NCBI RefSeq assembly: GCF_014636295.1
Contig: NZ_BMEC01000014.1
Coordinates: forward strand, 1-64,000
Direction: 5' to 3'
Length of the DNA stretch: 64,000 nt
Source of the DNA: Marivirga lumbricoides
Lineage (GTDB): Bacteria > Bacteroidota > Bacteroidia > Cytophagales > Cyclobacteriaceae
Shown one piece after another: positions 54,140 through 63,973 of the stretch. A model generated the notes under the pieces. It had not been told where the DNA came from. It was given only the letters and a program-made list of their open reading frames with translations, and searched no databases. The first letter of the stretch is position 1. Each line of letters opens with the position of its first letter. Made by a program: the position numbers and the translations under genes.

Positions 54140-55477
54140 TCATAAAACATCATTCGCGAGATTTGCCAACTCTGACCTCTCCCCTTTTTCCAGTGTTACA
54201 TGCGCATATAACTCATGCCCTTTTACCTTATCTATTAAATAAGATAGCCCGTTGGATTGTGAATCAAGGTAAGGTGTATCGATTTGATTCACATCTCCGG
54301 TAAAAACTATTTTGGTATTTTCCCCAGCTCTGGTAATAATTGTTTTCACTTCATGAGGGGTTAAATTCTGGGCCTCATCTACTATAAAGAAAATATTTGA
54401 TAAACTTCTACCCCTGATGTACGCTAAAGGCTGAATCATCAGCTTCTCCTTATTCACCATATCTGTAATGTTCAAAAATTCCCTTTCGTGCTCCTGAAAC
54501 TGATGCTGAATAAATTTCAGATTATCCCATAGAGGCTCCATATAAGGGTTTAATTTTGACTTGATATCTCCTGGCAAAAAGCCAATATCTTTATTTGACA
54601 GTGGGACAATCGGTCTTGCAAGGTAAATCTGCTTGTATTCCTTTCGTTGCTCTAGTGCTGAAGCCAAAGCAATAAGTGTTTTTCCTGTACCTGCCACTCC
54701 CTGTAAAGTAATGAGTTTAATATCAGGATTTAAAAGTGCATGGATGGCAAATGCCTGTTCAGCATTTTTAGGTTTTATTCCATACGCAGTTCTTTTCTCC
54801 ACTTTATCAATTTTACCGGTAATAGGATTATAAAATCCTAAAGCAGAGTTTTTATTACTTTTAAGTATATAGAAAGTATTGTTTTCAGGCTTTTTCTTAC
54901 CAAAAATATCTTTCACATCACAACTGTATTCATCATACAGTTTATTTATAGTATCAGAAGTAGCATCATCAATCTGCTGCTTACCTGAATGGAGGTCACT
55001 TACATTCTTAATTTTTCCTGTTTCGTAGTCCTCAGCTTTCAACCCACAGCTCTTGGCCTTCAGCCTTAGGTTGATATCTTTAGTAACCAGGATAACAGGT
55101 GTATCTTTTAATTCTGTTTGAAGTTGTAAAGCGCTACCAAGAATTTTGTGGTCAGGAATATCCTCCAGGAATATTTGCTCCGTTTCTAATTTCTTACCTG
55201 TTGGCATTAGAACTTTAAAACTACCTCTTGTTTTACCATTCAGGGGAATCCAATCACTTAGCGAACGCCCATCTGCCAGTTTATCTATCATTCTGATAAA
55301 CTCTCTTGCTTCATAATTTTTGGTATCATTTCCTTTCTTAAACTGATCCAGTTCCTCTAACACCGTAATAGGAATAGCTACATCATGCTCGGCAAAGTTC
55401 ATGATAGAGTCGTGAGAATAAATGATAACAGAAGTATCGAGAACGAATATTTTTTTCTCTTTTTTAGCTTTAGCCAT
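54140..55477 (-). CDS. PhoH-like protein with N-terminal PIN domain
   Basis: A 445-residue RNA-related ATPase. The PIN nuclease-like domain (residues 5-135) starts FVLDTSVIIYSHD, with further acidic residues in VTKDINLRLKA. The PhoH P-loop domain (residues 240-440) has VAGTGKTLIALA (Walker A) and FIVDEAQNLTPHEVKTI (Walker B). PIN-PhoH2 proteins are widespread, and unwinding plus RNA cleavage has been shown for the mycobacterial type. There is no toxin-antitoxin partner here. It is a single-gene unit. Confidence 0.92.
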   Translation of the reverse strand: MAKAKKEKKIFVLDTSVIIYSHDSIMNFAEHDVAIPITVLEELDQFKKGNDTKNYEAREFIRMIDKLADGRSLSDWIPLNGKTRGSFKVLMPTGKKLETEQIFLEDIPDHKILGSALQLQTELKDTPVILVTKDINLRLKAKSCGLKAEDYETGKIKNVSDLHSGKQQIDDATSDTINKLYDEYSCDVKDIFGKKKPENNTFYILKSNKNSALGFYNPITGKIDKVEKRTAYGIKPKNAEQAFAIHALLNPDIKLITLQGVAGTGKTLIALASALEQRKEYKQIYLARPIVPLSNKDIGFLPGDIKSKLNPYMEPLWDNLKFIQHQFQEHEREFLNITDMVNKEKLMIQPLAYIRGRSLSNIFFIVDEAQNLTPHEVKTIITRAGENTKIVFTGDVNQIDTPYLDSQSNGLSYLIDKVKGHELYAHVTLEKGERSELANLANDVL

Positions 55478-55667
55478 AGAAAAATGAGTTTACATCAAAA
55501 CAATATTTATGGAATCAATTTAAAAAAATATTTACACTGTAAAGCCTATGTTGAGAAGTAAATACTCGCAAAACAGGTAATTCACAGTAAATCAAAAAGA
55601 TACCTAATCAAACTTAACAAAGAGATAATTTAAAGCTACAATATTAGATGAGAGCATGCTGACATGC

Positions 55668-55684
55668 ATTTTGGCGGCCAAAAT
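55668..55684. repeat. Palindrome in the gap before the PhoH gene
   Basis: ATTTTGG and CCAAAAT pair across CGG, and a second small repeat GCATG/CATGC lies just before it (55654-55667). The minus-strand side lacks a T-run, so it is not a clear terminator of the fRMsr-like gene. Confidence 0.35.
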
Positions 55685-55701
55685 ACATTAAAGTAAATAA
55701 T

Positions 55702-56184
55702 TTAAAGATACTCCTGAATATCTTTTAATAGCTCTTCAAGGAATTTTTGATCTGTTTCATCAAAAGTATTGAGTTCACTGCTATCCACATCCAGAACGCC
55801 AATTACTTCATTTCCTTTAAAAACAGGCACTACAATTTCAGATCTGGAGGCAGAGCTACAAGCAATGTGTCCCGGAAAAGCATCTACATCAGGCACCACT
55901 ATAGTTTTGGCTTCAACCCAACTGCTCCCGCAAACGCCTTTACCTTTTTTAATGCGTGTACAGGCTATAGGTCCTTGAAAAGGCCCTAAAACCAACTCAT
56001 CATTCTTAACCATGTAAAAGCCTACCCAAAAGAAATCCATGGCTTCTTTTAACGCAGCTGAAATGTTTGCCAGGTTGGCTATCTGGTCAGTTTCGCCCTG
56101 TACCAAAGCCTTAATTTGAGGTACAAGTGTTTTATATTTCACCTCTTTAGAGGCTGTTTTATCTACTAATAATGATTCAGACAT
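55702..56184 (-). CDS. GAF-domain free methionine-R-sulfoxide reductase
   Basis: A 160-residue GAF protein of the fRMsr group, which repairs free methionine-(R)-sulfoxide using thiols. The three conserved Cys motifs are visible: CTRIKKGKGVCGSSW (two of them) and HIACSSASRSE (the third), followed by IVVPVFKG. The size is exactly that of the family. The RibD gene lies 27 bp upstream on the same strand. It is the only oxidative-damage gene in this part of the window. Confidence 0.9.
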   Translation of the reverse strand: MSESLLVDKTASKEVKYKTLVPQIKALVQGETDQIANLANISAALKEAMDFFWVGFYMVKNDELVLGPFQGPIACTRIKKGKGVCGSSWVEAKTIVVPDVDAFPGHIACSSASRSEIVVPVFKGNEVIGVLDVDSSELNTFDETDQKFLEELLKDIQEYL

Positions 56185-56211
56185 GTACTTAACTATATTT
56201 TAAATTACAAT

Positions 56212-57249
56212 TTATCTATTTATATGTTGGTAAACCTGTAACAAATCACCTTCAATAATTTCATGTGAAACGAGGGCTTCCTCTTTAAGTTCAGGAGCCT
56301 CAACTCCTTCTTCAAAAAATGATTTACAAGTGAAAACCCTGGCTTCATCCCACAGCCCGGAATCTATAAACTGCTTAAGCGTGTTGCCCCCCCCTTCAAT
56401 TAATACGGATTGTATTTTCAGTCTGTGAATGAAATCTATCAGTTGATTTATAAAACCTTCTTCTTCCAGCTTTATCCATTTTAAATTCTGCTTCTCGTCC
56501 TCCTTTTTCAGATTAAAAATAAGTGTAGGAACCGATTGATCAAATACCTTTAAACTTTCAGACAATTGCAAATAATGATCAATTACTAGTCTGACAGGAT
56601 GTCTTCCAGACCACTCGCGAGTATTCAATTGTGGATTATCATACATTACCGTATTTTTACCCACCAGTATAACATCTAATTCACTCCGCCATTTATGCAC
56701 CAGTTGACGTGATAATACACTACTAATCCATTTGGCATCAAAGTTCTTGCGTGCTATATAACCATCAGCTGTTTGCGCCCACTTTAACACAATAAAAGGA
56801 CGGCTTTTGCTGATGGAAGTAAAAAATACCTTATTCAAAGCTAAACACGCCTTCTCCAAAACTCCAACAGACACATCGATATTAGCCGCTTTCAACTTTG
56901 CAATGCCCTTACCGGCAACCAGCGGATTAGGATCTGTACTCCCTACTACCACTCTTTTCACCTTGTGGTTTACCAACAAATCTGCGCAGGGAGGAGTTTT
57001 ACCAAAATGCGCACAGGGCTCCAGGGTAACATACACAGTCGCCAGCTTTAAAAGCGCTTTATCCATCACTGATTGCACCGCTAATACTTCTGCATGTGGT
57101 TCTCCGGCTTTCTGGTGCCAGCCTTCACCAATAATTTTACCCTCAAGCACTATCACACAACCAACCATAGGGTTAGGACTCACAGTAGAACGCCCGTAAG
57201 TAGCCAGCTGTAAGGCACGTGCCATAAAATGCTCATCTTCTTGCCACAT
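56212..57249 (-). CDS. ribD: Bifunctional riboflavin biosynthesis deaminase/reductase
   Basis: This protein carries out two consecutive steps from GTP-derived pyrimidine to the ribityl precursor of riboflavin. From ATG 57249 (MWQEDEHFM) it has 345 residues. The N-terminal deaminase has GEPHAEVLAV and the zinc motif EPCAHFGKTPPCADLLV. The C-terminal reductase has RPFIVLKWAQTADGY, RRPV-like RHPVRLVIDHY, and SVLIEGGGNTLKQFIDSGLWDE. It diverges from prmC, their starts being about 50 bp apart. Other rib genes are not near. Confidence 0.95.
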   Translation of the reverse strand: MWQEDEHFMARALQLATYGRSTVSPNPMVGCVIVLEGKIIGEGWHQKAGEPHAEVLAVQSVMDKALLKLATVYVTLEPCAHFGKTPPCADLLVNHKVKRVVVGSTDPNPLVAGKGIAKLKAANIDVSVGVLEKACLALNKVFFTSISKSRPFIVLKWAQTADGYIARKNFDAKWISSVLSRQLVHKWRSELDVILVGKNTVMYDNPQLNTREWSGRHPVRLVIDHYLQLSESLKVFDQSVPTLIFNLKKEDEKQNLKWIKLEEEGFINQLIDFIHRLKIQSVLIEGGGNTLKQFIDSGLWDEARVFTCKSFFEEGVEAPELKEEALVSHEIIEGDLLQVYQHINR

Positions 57250-57301
57250 AATGGCAAAAGTAACCAAAAATTGAAGAACTTTGTGTAGAATAAATAAGGA
57301 G

Positions 57302-58150
57302 ATGAACAGTAAGAAGCGCTTTAAAGAAATAGTAGATCAACTGAAAAATTTCGAAAATCAGCAAGAAGCAGAAGTTATTGCCTTTTGGTTGCTGGATGAT
57401 CTTGCTCATATTTCCAGGATGGATATCCTGGTCGAAAAAGAGAAAGAACTTACTGCTGAAGAAGAGCAAAAAATAGATGATGCTATTAAAAGGTTAAAAA
57501 ATAATGAACCTATACAACACATTTTAGGGAAAGTTGAGTTTTATAACCGGCAGTTTCTTGTCAACCAAAATGTACTCATACCGCGGCTAGAAACGGAAGA
57601 GCTTGTAGAACTGATATTAGCCGATCATCCTGATTTAACAGAAGAGGTAGTTGTTGATATTGGCACCGGAAGCGGCATCATTCCCATCACTATAGCCAAA
57701 GAAAGAAATGGCGCAAAGGTTTATGGACTGGACATAAGCGGTGCTGCACTTGAAACTGCTAAAAGAAATGCTCTGCTAAACAGGGCTGAAGTAGAGTTTA
57801 TAAAAATCGATATCCTTGAAGAAACTCCTGCTTTGCCTAAAGCCGAAATATGGATTAGTAATCCTCCTTATGTGCTGGAAAGCGAAAAAAATGTAATGAG
57901 TAAAAAAGTATTGGATTTCGATCCCGCCCAGGCTTTATTTGTAAAAGATGATGACCCACTTATTTTTTATAAGAGAATTTCTTCCCTTGCAAGACAAAAT
58001 TTAAAAGCCGGAGCTTACCTCTACTTTGAAATAAATGAAAAGTTTGGTGAAGAAGTGAAAGTTGTTATGGAAATTCATGGCTTTAATAATGTAAAAATTA
58101 TTAAAGATATGCAGGGGAAACACAGGTTTGTAGTGGGTATAAACCCATAA
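57302..58150 (+). CDS. prmC: Peptide chain release factor N5-glutamine methyltransferase
   Basis: PrmC methylates the GGQ glutamine of release factors RF1 and RF2. From ATG 57302 the protein has 282 residues, with a helical N-terminal domain and a class I SAM methyltransferase: VLIPRLETEELVELI, VVDIGTGSGIIPITIA and WISNPPYVLESE (the NPPY motif contacting glutamine). An open frame begins seven codons earlier at TTG 57281. ATG 57302 has AAGGAG almost directly before it. It is divergent from ribD and followed by an SDR gene after 28 bp. Confidence 0.94.
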   Translation: MNSKKRFKEIVDQLKNFENQQEAEVIAFWLLDDLAHISRMDILVEKEKELTAEEEQKIDDAIKRLKNNEPIQHILGKVEFYNRQFLVNQNVLIPRLETEELVELILADHPDLTEEVVVDIGTGSGIIPITIAKERNGAKVYGLDISGAALETAKRNALLNRAEVEFIKIDILEETPALPKAEIWISNPPYVLESEKNVMSKKVLDFDPAQALFVKDDDPLIFYKRISSLARQNLKAGAYLYFEINEKFGEEVKVVMEIHGFNNVKIIKDMQGKHRFVVGINP

Positions 58151-58178
58151 AAAAATCATAGAACTAAAAAATAAAAAA

Positions 58179-58931
58179 ATGTCAAAAATAGCATTTATAA
58201 CAGGGGCCACTTCAGGAATTGGCAGGGCAACCGCGGTTCTTTTAGCGCAGAATGGATTTAAAATCATTGCCACAGGCAGAAGGCAGGAAAGACTGAAAGA
58301 ACTTGAAAAGGAATTAGAAAAATATACTGATATCATTACCCTAAACTTTGATGTTCGGGAAAGGGATAATGTATTAAAAGCGATTGAAGGCCTTCCTCAG
58401 GAATGGAAAGCAATAGACCTACTCATTAACAATGCAGGAAATGCACATGGATTAACTTCTATAGAAGAAGGAAGCATGGAAGATTGGAATGCAATGATTG
58501 ACATTAATGTGAAGGGCTTGCTACATGTTTCTCAGCCAATTATTAAAACGATGGTGCAGCATAAAAAAGGGCATATCATCAACATTGGCTCAGTAGCAGG
58601 AAAGGAAACTTATCCTAATGGAAATATTTATTGTGCTTCAAAGTTTGCAGTAGATGCTATCAATAGTTCCATGCGCATGGATTTAAACAAGCATGGCATC
58701 AAAGTGTCGCAAGTAGCTCCAGGACTGGTGGAAACTGAATTTTCCCTCGTGAGATTTAAAGGAGATGAAGAAAGAGCAGGAAAAGTATATGAAAATTTTG
58801 AAGCTTTAAAGGCTGAGGATATAGCAGAACTTATTTTATTTATGGCAACCAGGCCAGCCCATGTTAATCTGGCAGACGTACTGATTTTCCCTACAGCCCA
58901 GGCAACAGCAACTATGGTTAATAAAGGGTAA
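58179..58931 (+). CDS. Short-chain dehydrogenase/reductase, YdfG-like
   Basis: A 250-residue NAD(P) oxidoreductase with classical SDR motifs: cofactor TGATSGIGRA at about residue 8, NNAG near 86, the Ser in INIGSVAGKET, the catalytic YCASK (Tyr/Lys) near 152, and PGLVETEF. The closest named type is YdfG (3-hydroxy acid / serine dehydrogenase), judged from overall pattern, including the GRRQERLKEL coenzyme-preference segment (NADP likely). It follows prmC by 28 bp in the same direction. The real substrate is unknown. Confidence 0.92.
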   Translation: MSKIAFITGATSGIGRATAVLLAQNGFKIIATGRRQERLKELEKELEKYTDIITLNFDVRERDNVLKAIEGLPQEWKAIDLLINNAGNAHGLTSIEEGSMEDWNAMIDINVKGLLHVSQPIIKTMVQHKKGHIINIGSVAGKETYPNGNIYCASKFAVDAINSSMRMDLNKHGIKVSQVAPGLVETEFSLVRFKGDEERAGKVYENFEALKAEDIAELILFMATRPAHVNLADVLIFPTAQATATMVNKG

Positions 58932-58967
58932 GTAAACGCCTAACTATTACCAAAATCACCTTTCCGG

Positions 58968-60185
58968 TCAATCGAAGCGAATAGCTTTGATTGGCCTCAT
59001 TCGGCTTGTAATCAAAGTGGGAAGCATTAACGTAAGCGCTATAATTACCAGCACCAGTACATTCAGTCCAATAATTACAGGGAAACTCCAGTCGACCGGA
59101 ACATAGCTCATATAATAGTTCTCCTGATCAAGCGGAATCAGCTTAAAGTAATCCTGGATGGCACAAAACCCAAGTGCAACAAAATTTCCCCAGAATAAGC
59201 CTTTTACGGTTAACCTTAAGCCACTGTAAAAAAACACATTTCTAATCAGGCTATTTTTAGCACCAATTGCTTTCAAAAGGCCAATCATTGAAGTCCGCTC
59301 CATAATCAAAATAAAAATAACGGCTATCATATTAAATGAAGCCACAAATAAAATCAGGCCCAGAAATAATTTCACATTTTGATTAAGAAGCTCAAGCCAC
59401 TCAAAATATTGGCTATATTTTTCAGTTACTCTGCTTACGTACTGATCATTTTCTACCAAGCCGAAAATTTCTTCTGCTATTCTCTCTTCCTCTTCAGGAT
59501 GGGTAAGAAACACTTCATAACCACTCACCTGATCCTCTTTCCAATCATTTAAGCGTTGTAGCATTCTTATGTCCCCAATAATTAATCGCTCATCAAAATC
59601 CTCCATTCCTGTTTGATAAATACCTACAATTTCCAATTGCCGGTACCGGGGCGGATTCTGTACAAAATACATCAAAACCTTTTCTCCCATTTCCAACTGG
59701 AGCAAATCAGCAATTTTCTGACTAATAACCACTTCTGTTGAATAATCATCGCTTTTTAGTTCAGGAAAACGACCTTCAATTATATTAGAAACAAATAAAC
59801 TAGTATCATAGTCCTGACCAATTCCCTTTATTAAAACTCCTTCAACCGCCTCCTCAGTCTTGAGTAAACCTGCTTTATAAGTATAGGATTGAATATGTTT
59901 AATGAAAGGATATTTCTGGTAGTTATTATAGAGATCAGTGTTATTAGAGATAGGCGTTTCTTCAAAAGAATTGCTCATGGTATACTTTGTTACCTGAAGA
60001 TGGCCAGCGAAACTGTACACTTTTTCCTTAATAGTTTTTTGAAAACCACCCATAATCAATAAAGCTACCAGCATAATAGCCAATCCTATAGCAATGCTAA
60101 ATACTGCTATTTTATGAATGCTACCAGAAAACTGCCCGGTTTTCGAATTAATGGTACGTTTTGCTATAAAGTCAGGAAGATTCAA
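58968..60185 (-). CDS. LolC/LolE-like lipoprotein-releasing ABC permease
   Basis: A 405-residue membrane protein of the LolCDE/MacB-FtsX permease class. It has an N-terminal helix (IAVFSIAIGLAIMLVALLIM), a large periplasmic MacB-core-like domain (residues 45-255), and three C-terminal FtsX helices (LILFVASFNMIAVIFIL, about 275-300, and two more). LolC/E proteins extract lipoproteins from the inner membrane for transport to the outer membrane. No LolD ATPase is adjacent, which is normal in Bacteroidetes. It diverges from the NamZ-like gene. Confidence 0.9.
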   Translation of the reverse strand: MNLPDFIAKRTINSKTGQFSGSIHKIAVFSIAIGLAIMLVALLIMGGFQKTIKEKVYSFAGHLQVTKYTMSNSFEETPISNNTDLYNNYQKYPFIKHIQSYTYKAGLLKTEEAVEGVLIKGIGQDYDTSLFVSNIIEGRFPELKSDDYSTEVVISQKIADLLQLEMGEKVLMYFVQNPPRYRQLEIVGIYQTGMEDFDERLIIGDIRMLQRLNDWKEDQVSGYEVFLTHPEEEERIAEEIFGLVENDQYVSRVTEKYSQYFEWLELLNQNVKLFLGLILFVASFNMIAVIFILIMERTSMIGLLKAIGAKNSLIRNVFFYSGLRLTVKGLFWGNFVALGFCAIQDYFKLIPLDQENYYMSYVPVDWSFPVIIGLNVLVLVIIALTLMLPTLITSRMRPIKAIRFD

Positions 60186-60246
60186 GAATATCCGTTATTT
60201 TTGATGTATGATTCAAGATGCAAATTACAATTTCATTGGCAAAGTC

Positions 60247-61404
60247 ATGATGATCTTTTGCCTTATTTTTACAATCAGCTTTTACTCTTGTACTGCACAA
60301 GTCCAAAATGATACTAACGAGATATTACCGGGAGCCTATCAAATTGATAAATACCTTCACCTATTAGAGGGAAAAAGAGTTGGGCTAATTGTTAATCAGA
60401 CCTCAGTAATTAACGCTACCCACCTTGTTGATACACTTAAGAGTTTATCAGTTGATATAAAAACTGTTTTTGCTCCCGAACATGGTTTCAGGGGTGAAGC
60501 AGATGCCGGAGCAACCGTAAAGTCCGGCTATGATGCCAAAACGCAACTCCCCATCATTTCCCTTTATGGCAGCAATAAAAAGCCTCAACCTCAGCAACTG
60601 GAAAATCTGGATATATTAATTTTCGATATTCAGGATGTGGGTACTCGCTTTTATACCTATATCAGCACTATGCATTACGTAATGGAAGCATGTGCTGAAC
60701 AAAACAAGGAACTTCTCATTTTGGACCGTCCCAATCCAAACGGCATGTATGTGGATGGCCCTGTTTTAAAAATGGATAATCAATCTTTTGTTGGGATGCA
60801 CCCAATACCGGTATTACATGGGCTTACTGTAGGTGAGCTTGCTAAAATGATTAATGGAGAAGGTTGGTTGAACAATCGGCTAAAATGTAATGTGGCCATC
60901 ATTCCTGTTGAGAATTACTCGCACGATATGACTTATTCCCTGCCAGTTAAACCATCTCCAAACCTCCCAAATGATTTAAGCATTGAGCTTTATCCCAGCC
61001 TCTGTCTGTTTGAGGGCACAGTTATCAGCGTAGGTAGAGGTACGGAATCCCCTTTTCAACAAATTGGCCATCCTGATTTAAAAGAATACAAACACAGTTT
61101 TACTCCTGTCTCTATGCCAGGAAGTAGTGTGCACCCTCCCTTTGAAAACAAAAAATGCTACGGCATTATATTTAAGGAAAAAGATGTTGAGGGTGGGTTT
61201 TCCTTGAAATATTTAATTGAATTTTATAATGAGTTCGAGGAGAAAAAAGCTTTCTTCAATAATTTCTTTGTGAAATTAGCAGGTACGAAGGAATTGCAAC
61301 AACAAATAGAGGCAGGCTTTAATGAAGAAGATATAAGGATGGGGTGGAAAGCTGATTTAGAATCTTACCACAAAATGAGAGAATCATATTTAATTTACCC
61401 TTAA
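60247..61404 (+). CDS. Exo-beta-N-acetylmuramidase NamZ-like lipoprotein (DUF1343, GH171)
   Basis: A 385-residue DUF1343 protein; NamZ members release N-acetylmuramic acid from peptidoglycan fragments. MMIFCLIFTISFYSCTAQ is a lipoprotein signal, so the enzyme is anchored outside the cytoplasm. Family motifs include KRVGLIVNQTSVI, VFAPEHGFRGEADAG, LIFDIQDVGTRFYTYISTM, LDRPNPNG and VGRGTESPFQQIG. The open frame begins at ATG 60208, but the signal peptide argues for 60247. It suggests muropeptide recycling or scavenging of other cells' walls. Confidence 0.92.
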   Translation: MMIFCLIFTISFYSCTAQVQNDTNEILPGAYQIDKYLHLLEGKRVGLIVNQTSVINATHLVDTLKSLSVDIKTVFAPEHGFRGEADAGATVKSGYDAKTQLPIISLYGSNKKPQPQQLENLDILIFDIQDVGTRFYTYISTMHYVMEACAEQNKELLILDRPNPNGMYVDGPVLKMDNQSFVGMHPIPVLHGLTVGELAKMINGEGWLNNRLKCNVAIIPVENYSHDMTYSLPVKPSPNLPNDLSIELYPSLCLFEGTVISVGRGTESPFQQIGHPDLKEYKHSFTPVSMPGSSVHPPFENKKCYGIIFKEKDVEGGFSLKYLIEFYNEFEEKKAFFNNFFVKLAGTKELQQQIEAGFNEEDIRMGWKADLESYHKMRESYLIYP

Positions 61405-61817
61405 AAATTAACAGAAATCAGTAATACAACTTACTAATCAGATATTTACATAATAAGATCAATTTATACAATTGAAAATTAAATGTAAATCCTCACCAAA
61501 CATTAGTTGCTTAGGCTACTTTTCTTGTAATAAAAAAAGGGTAAACTTAACCTTTTTACATATTTTATATTGTACAAAACAAAGAACTTCTGAAGTACTT
61601 AAAAACAACAACAACCCTTTTAGTTTAATAGTCAATAAAAATATATTAAAAATATAAATATTTAAATTTGGGAATTTGAAACTTTTAAAGCTTCTTTAAA
61701 CAAAAATTGATGTAATATATCTCCTAAATAATCAATTTTTATCCAAATAATTGATGACACATACTATAATTACGGATTATTTATTGCATATTTAATTGAA
61801 AATAAGATAATTAACGC
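61405..61817. other. AT-rich gap with one weak hairpin
   Basis: No gene is seen. AAAAAGG (61534-61540) and CCTTTTT (61551-61557) pair over ten bases and could end the NamZ-like transcript. TAAATTTG at 61663-61670 fits the -7 pattern but is 150 bp before the kinase start. A 61-codon frame at 61472-61657 shows no gene-like features. Confidence 0.35.
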
Positions 61818-63530
61818 ATGAACCTGCAATCATTAGTTAAGTACAACCAAGACCTCAAAATTTTGCTGGTTGCTTTGGGTTACTTTTTGTTTGCACGAAT
61901 AGGCTATTTCTTCGTATTTGAAGAACTCTATTTTTTGCCGACCTGGCCTCCTTCAGGCCTTGCTTTGGCTTTTATAGTTATTTTAGGAAGAAGGGTATGG
62001 CCGGGAATTACTATAGGAGCATTACTTGCAAATATTTTAGCTTACTGGAATACGAGTGATATAGCTCCCAACTCAATTATACTCTTATCTGCCCTAATTG
62101 CAGCGGTACACACTTTAGAAGCACTTTTAGGTAATTTCCTCCTGAAAAAGTGGATTGGTAAATCACAGCACTTCGCCAAAACCACTCATGTCTTTCGGTT
62201 TCTGTTTATCGCCCTTATTATATCAGTAGTAAGTGCTTTAATTGGCACAAGCATCCTCTATTTACAGGGCATGTTCGGGGTGTCAGAGTATCTTCAAAGG
62301 TTTATTTCCTGGTGGGTAGGTAATTTAGTAGGCATTTTATTATTCACTCCTTTCATCTTGTCATTTCGGGAGGAGCTTACCTGGAAAATATCGAAAGCCA
62401 ATATTATTGAATTAACTTTTTTAATTATTGCTGTAAGCACTATTACCTTTATTCTAAATAATGAAAATTTAAGAACGCCATTAGAACAAGCAATCCCCTT
62501 CCTGGTTTTACCTTTTTTATTGTGGCTTGCTTTCCGTTTTCATTTAGGAGTGGCAATGGCAGGCACTATCCTGGTAGCATTACTGGCAGTGTACCTCACC
62601 ACACATGACATTGGTCCTTTTGTTCTGGAAGACTCCTCTAATGCTATGCTGTTACTGCAAATATTTATTGGAGTAATAAGCGTCTCTACAATTGTATTGT
62701 ATGCCACCGAAAAGGAACGAACCAATACTCAGAAAGCTTTGGAGCAATTAAATGGCTCCCTGGAGGAAAAAGTAAAGATCAGAACAGAGGAGCTTGAGAT
62801 GGAAAATGCCAATAGAAAATCCACCGAAAAGGCACTGCAAGCTTCAAATATTGAGTTACGTAAAATTAATTCTGAACTAGATAATTTCGTCTATAGGGTG
62901 TCACACGACTTAAGAGCCCCAATAGCGAGTATGCTGGGTTTACTCAACCTGGCGAAAAAGGATACCAATGAAGAAATGAAAAACCTTTATCTTACTAAAG
63001 TGGAGGAAAGTGCTAAACTGCAGGATAATTTCATCACTGAAATACTGGATCAGTCAAGAAATGCACGACTTGAAGTAAAAAAGGAAATTATTAAGTTTGA
63101 TAAAATCATCAACGACACCTTCGAACAGCTAAAATATGCAAATCCAGACGATCTGGTAAAGAAAAATCTTTCTATTAAAGCGGATAAACCTTTTATCTCA
63201 GATGAATGGAGACTGAAAGTAATCATGAACAACCTGATCTCCAACGCTATCCGCTACCGAAATGGTAGAGAGCCTATTATCGACATTAATGTAAAGATTG
63301 AAAATGAGCAGGCTTTTATCACTATTCAGGATAATGGAAGAGGAATTGGTGCAGAACATATTAAGAAAGTGTATGACATGTTCTATAGAGCAACAGATGA
63401 AAATGCCGGCTCTGGATTAGGTTTATATATTGTGAAGGAAACCATTGCTAAACTTAAAGGAGATATTCAAATTGAATCTCAAGTAGGAAAAGGCACATTA
63501 GTTACACTGAAATTACCATCCCTTCAATAG
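61818..63530 (+). CDS. MASE1-domain sensor histidine kinase
   Basis: A 570-residue integral membrane kinase. Residues 10-295 form the MASE1 sensor region with eight predicted helices (LVALGYFLFARIGYFFVF, then LPTWPPSGLALAFIVILG). A coiled coil comes next, at about residues 298-350. The kinase core has the His in VYRVSHDLRAPIASMLGLL, NLISNAIRYRNG (N-box), IQDNGRGIGAEH and GSGLGLYIVKE. No response regulator gene is nearby, so it works with a remote partner. The signal sensed by MASE1 is unknown. Confidence 0.93.
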   Translation: MNLQSLVKYNQDLKILLVALGYFLFARIGYFFVFEELYFLPTWPPSGLALAFIVILGRRVWPGITIGALLANILAYWNTSDIAPNSIILLSALIAAVHTLEALLGNFLLKKWIGKSQHFAKTTHVFRFLFIALIISVVSALIGTSILYLQGMFGVSEYLQRFISWWVGNLVGILLFTPFILSFREELTWKISKANIIELTFLIIAVSTITFILNNENLRTPLEQAIPFLVLPFLLWLAFRFHLGVAMAGTILVALLAVYLTTHDIGPFVLEDSSNAMLLLQIFIGVISVSTIVLYATEKERTNTQKALEQLNGSLEEKVKIRTEELEMENANRKSTEKALQASNIELRKINSELDNFVYRVSHDLRAPIASMLGLLNLAKKDTNEEMKNLYLTKVEESAKLQDNFITEILDQSRNARLEVKKEIIKFDKIINDTFEQLKYANPDDLVKKNLSIKADKPFISDEWRLKVIMNNLISNAIRYRNGREPIIDINVKIENEQAFITIQDNGRGIGAEHIKKVYDMFYRATDENAGSGLGLYIVKETIAKLKGDIQIESQVGKGTLVTLKLPSLQ

Positions 63531-63871
63531 TATTGAGATACTATTAACACCTCTACTACCCCACTAAATTCAACCACTACAAATAATCGGCAAGTATTAT
63601 TTTACCAGACAATTCCTCAAAACCTATCCCATAAACTCTCTTAGTCAATATTATCCTCATCACCTGAAATTTCTATACTTACTTTAAAATTCTGCTAAAA
63701 CGCTCACGATAGGCCTGGACTGAGTATGCTTTCGCAGGAACGCCATTTTTATTATTTGCAATCTACAATTAGATTGTGCAATGGGTAATCATGCCTTACT
63801 GACCATCAGGGACACACCATTGATTCCTGTATAATTTTGTCTAATAGGCTGGGTTTAATCGAACTGGGGCA
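63531..63871. other. Gap with a small hairpin, no gene recognised
   Basis: The region holds a short perfect hairpin, CAATCTA/TAGATTG over CAAT (63759-63776), and patches that look like decayed sequence. No transposase or other gene is recognisable. Confidence 0.3.
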
Positions 63872-63973
63872 CTAAAATAAAAGTTTCTCCAACACATCGC
63901 CCACAAAACAGGCTACTGTAGCTGCTAAAGCCCCAAGAAGTAAGGTTTCAATAACACTTTTAAAAACATAGAA
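63872..63973 (-). pseudogene. VIT/CCC1-like C-terminal remnant
   Basis: On the minus strand, a frame closed by stops on both sides encodes KSVIETLLLGALAATVACF and VGDVLEKL. This resembles the last helix of VIT1/CCC1-type metal transporters (ETLLIGGLAA type). The upstream part is absent. It is short, so the call is weak. The window ends 27 bp later. Confidence 0.25.

Noticed and set aside
61472-61657. 61-codon frame after the NamZ-like gene
   Set aside because: It lies in AT-rich DNA, has no gene-like residues and spans a hairpin.
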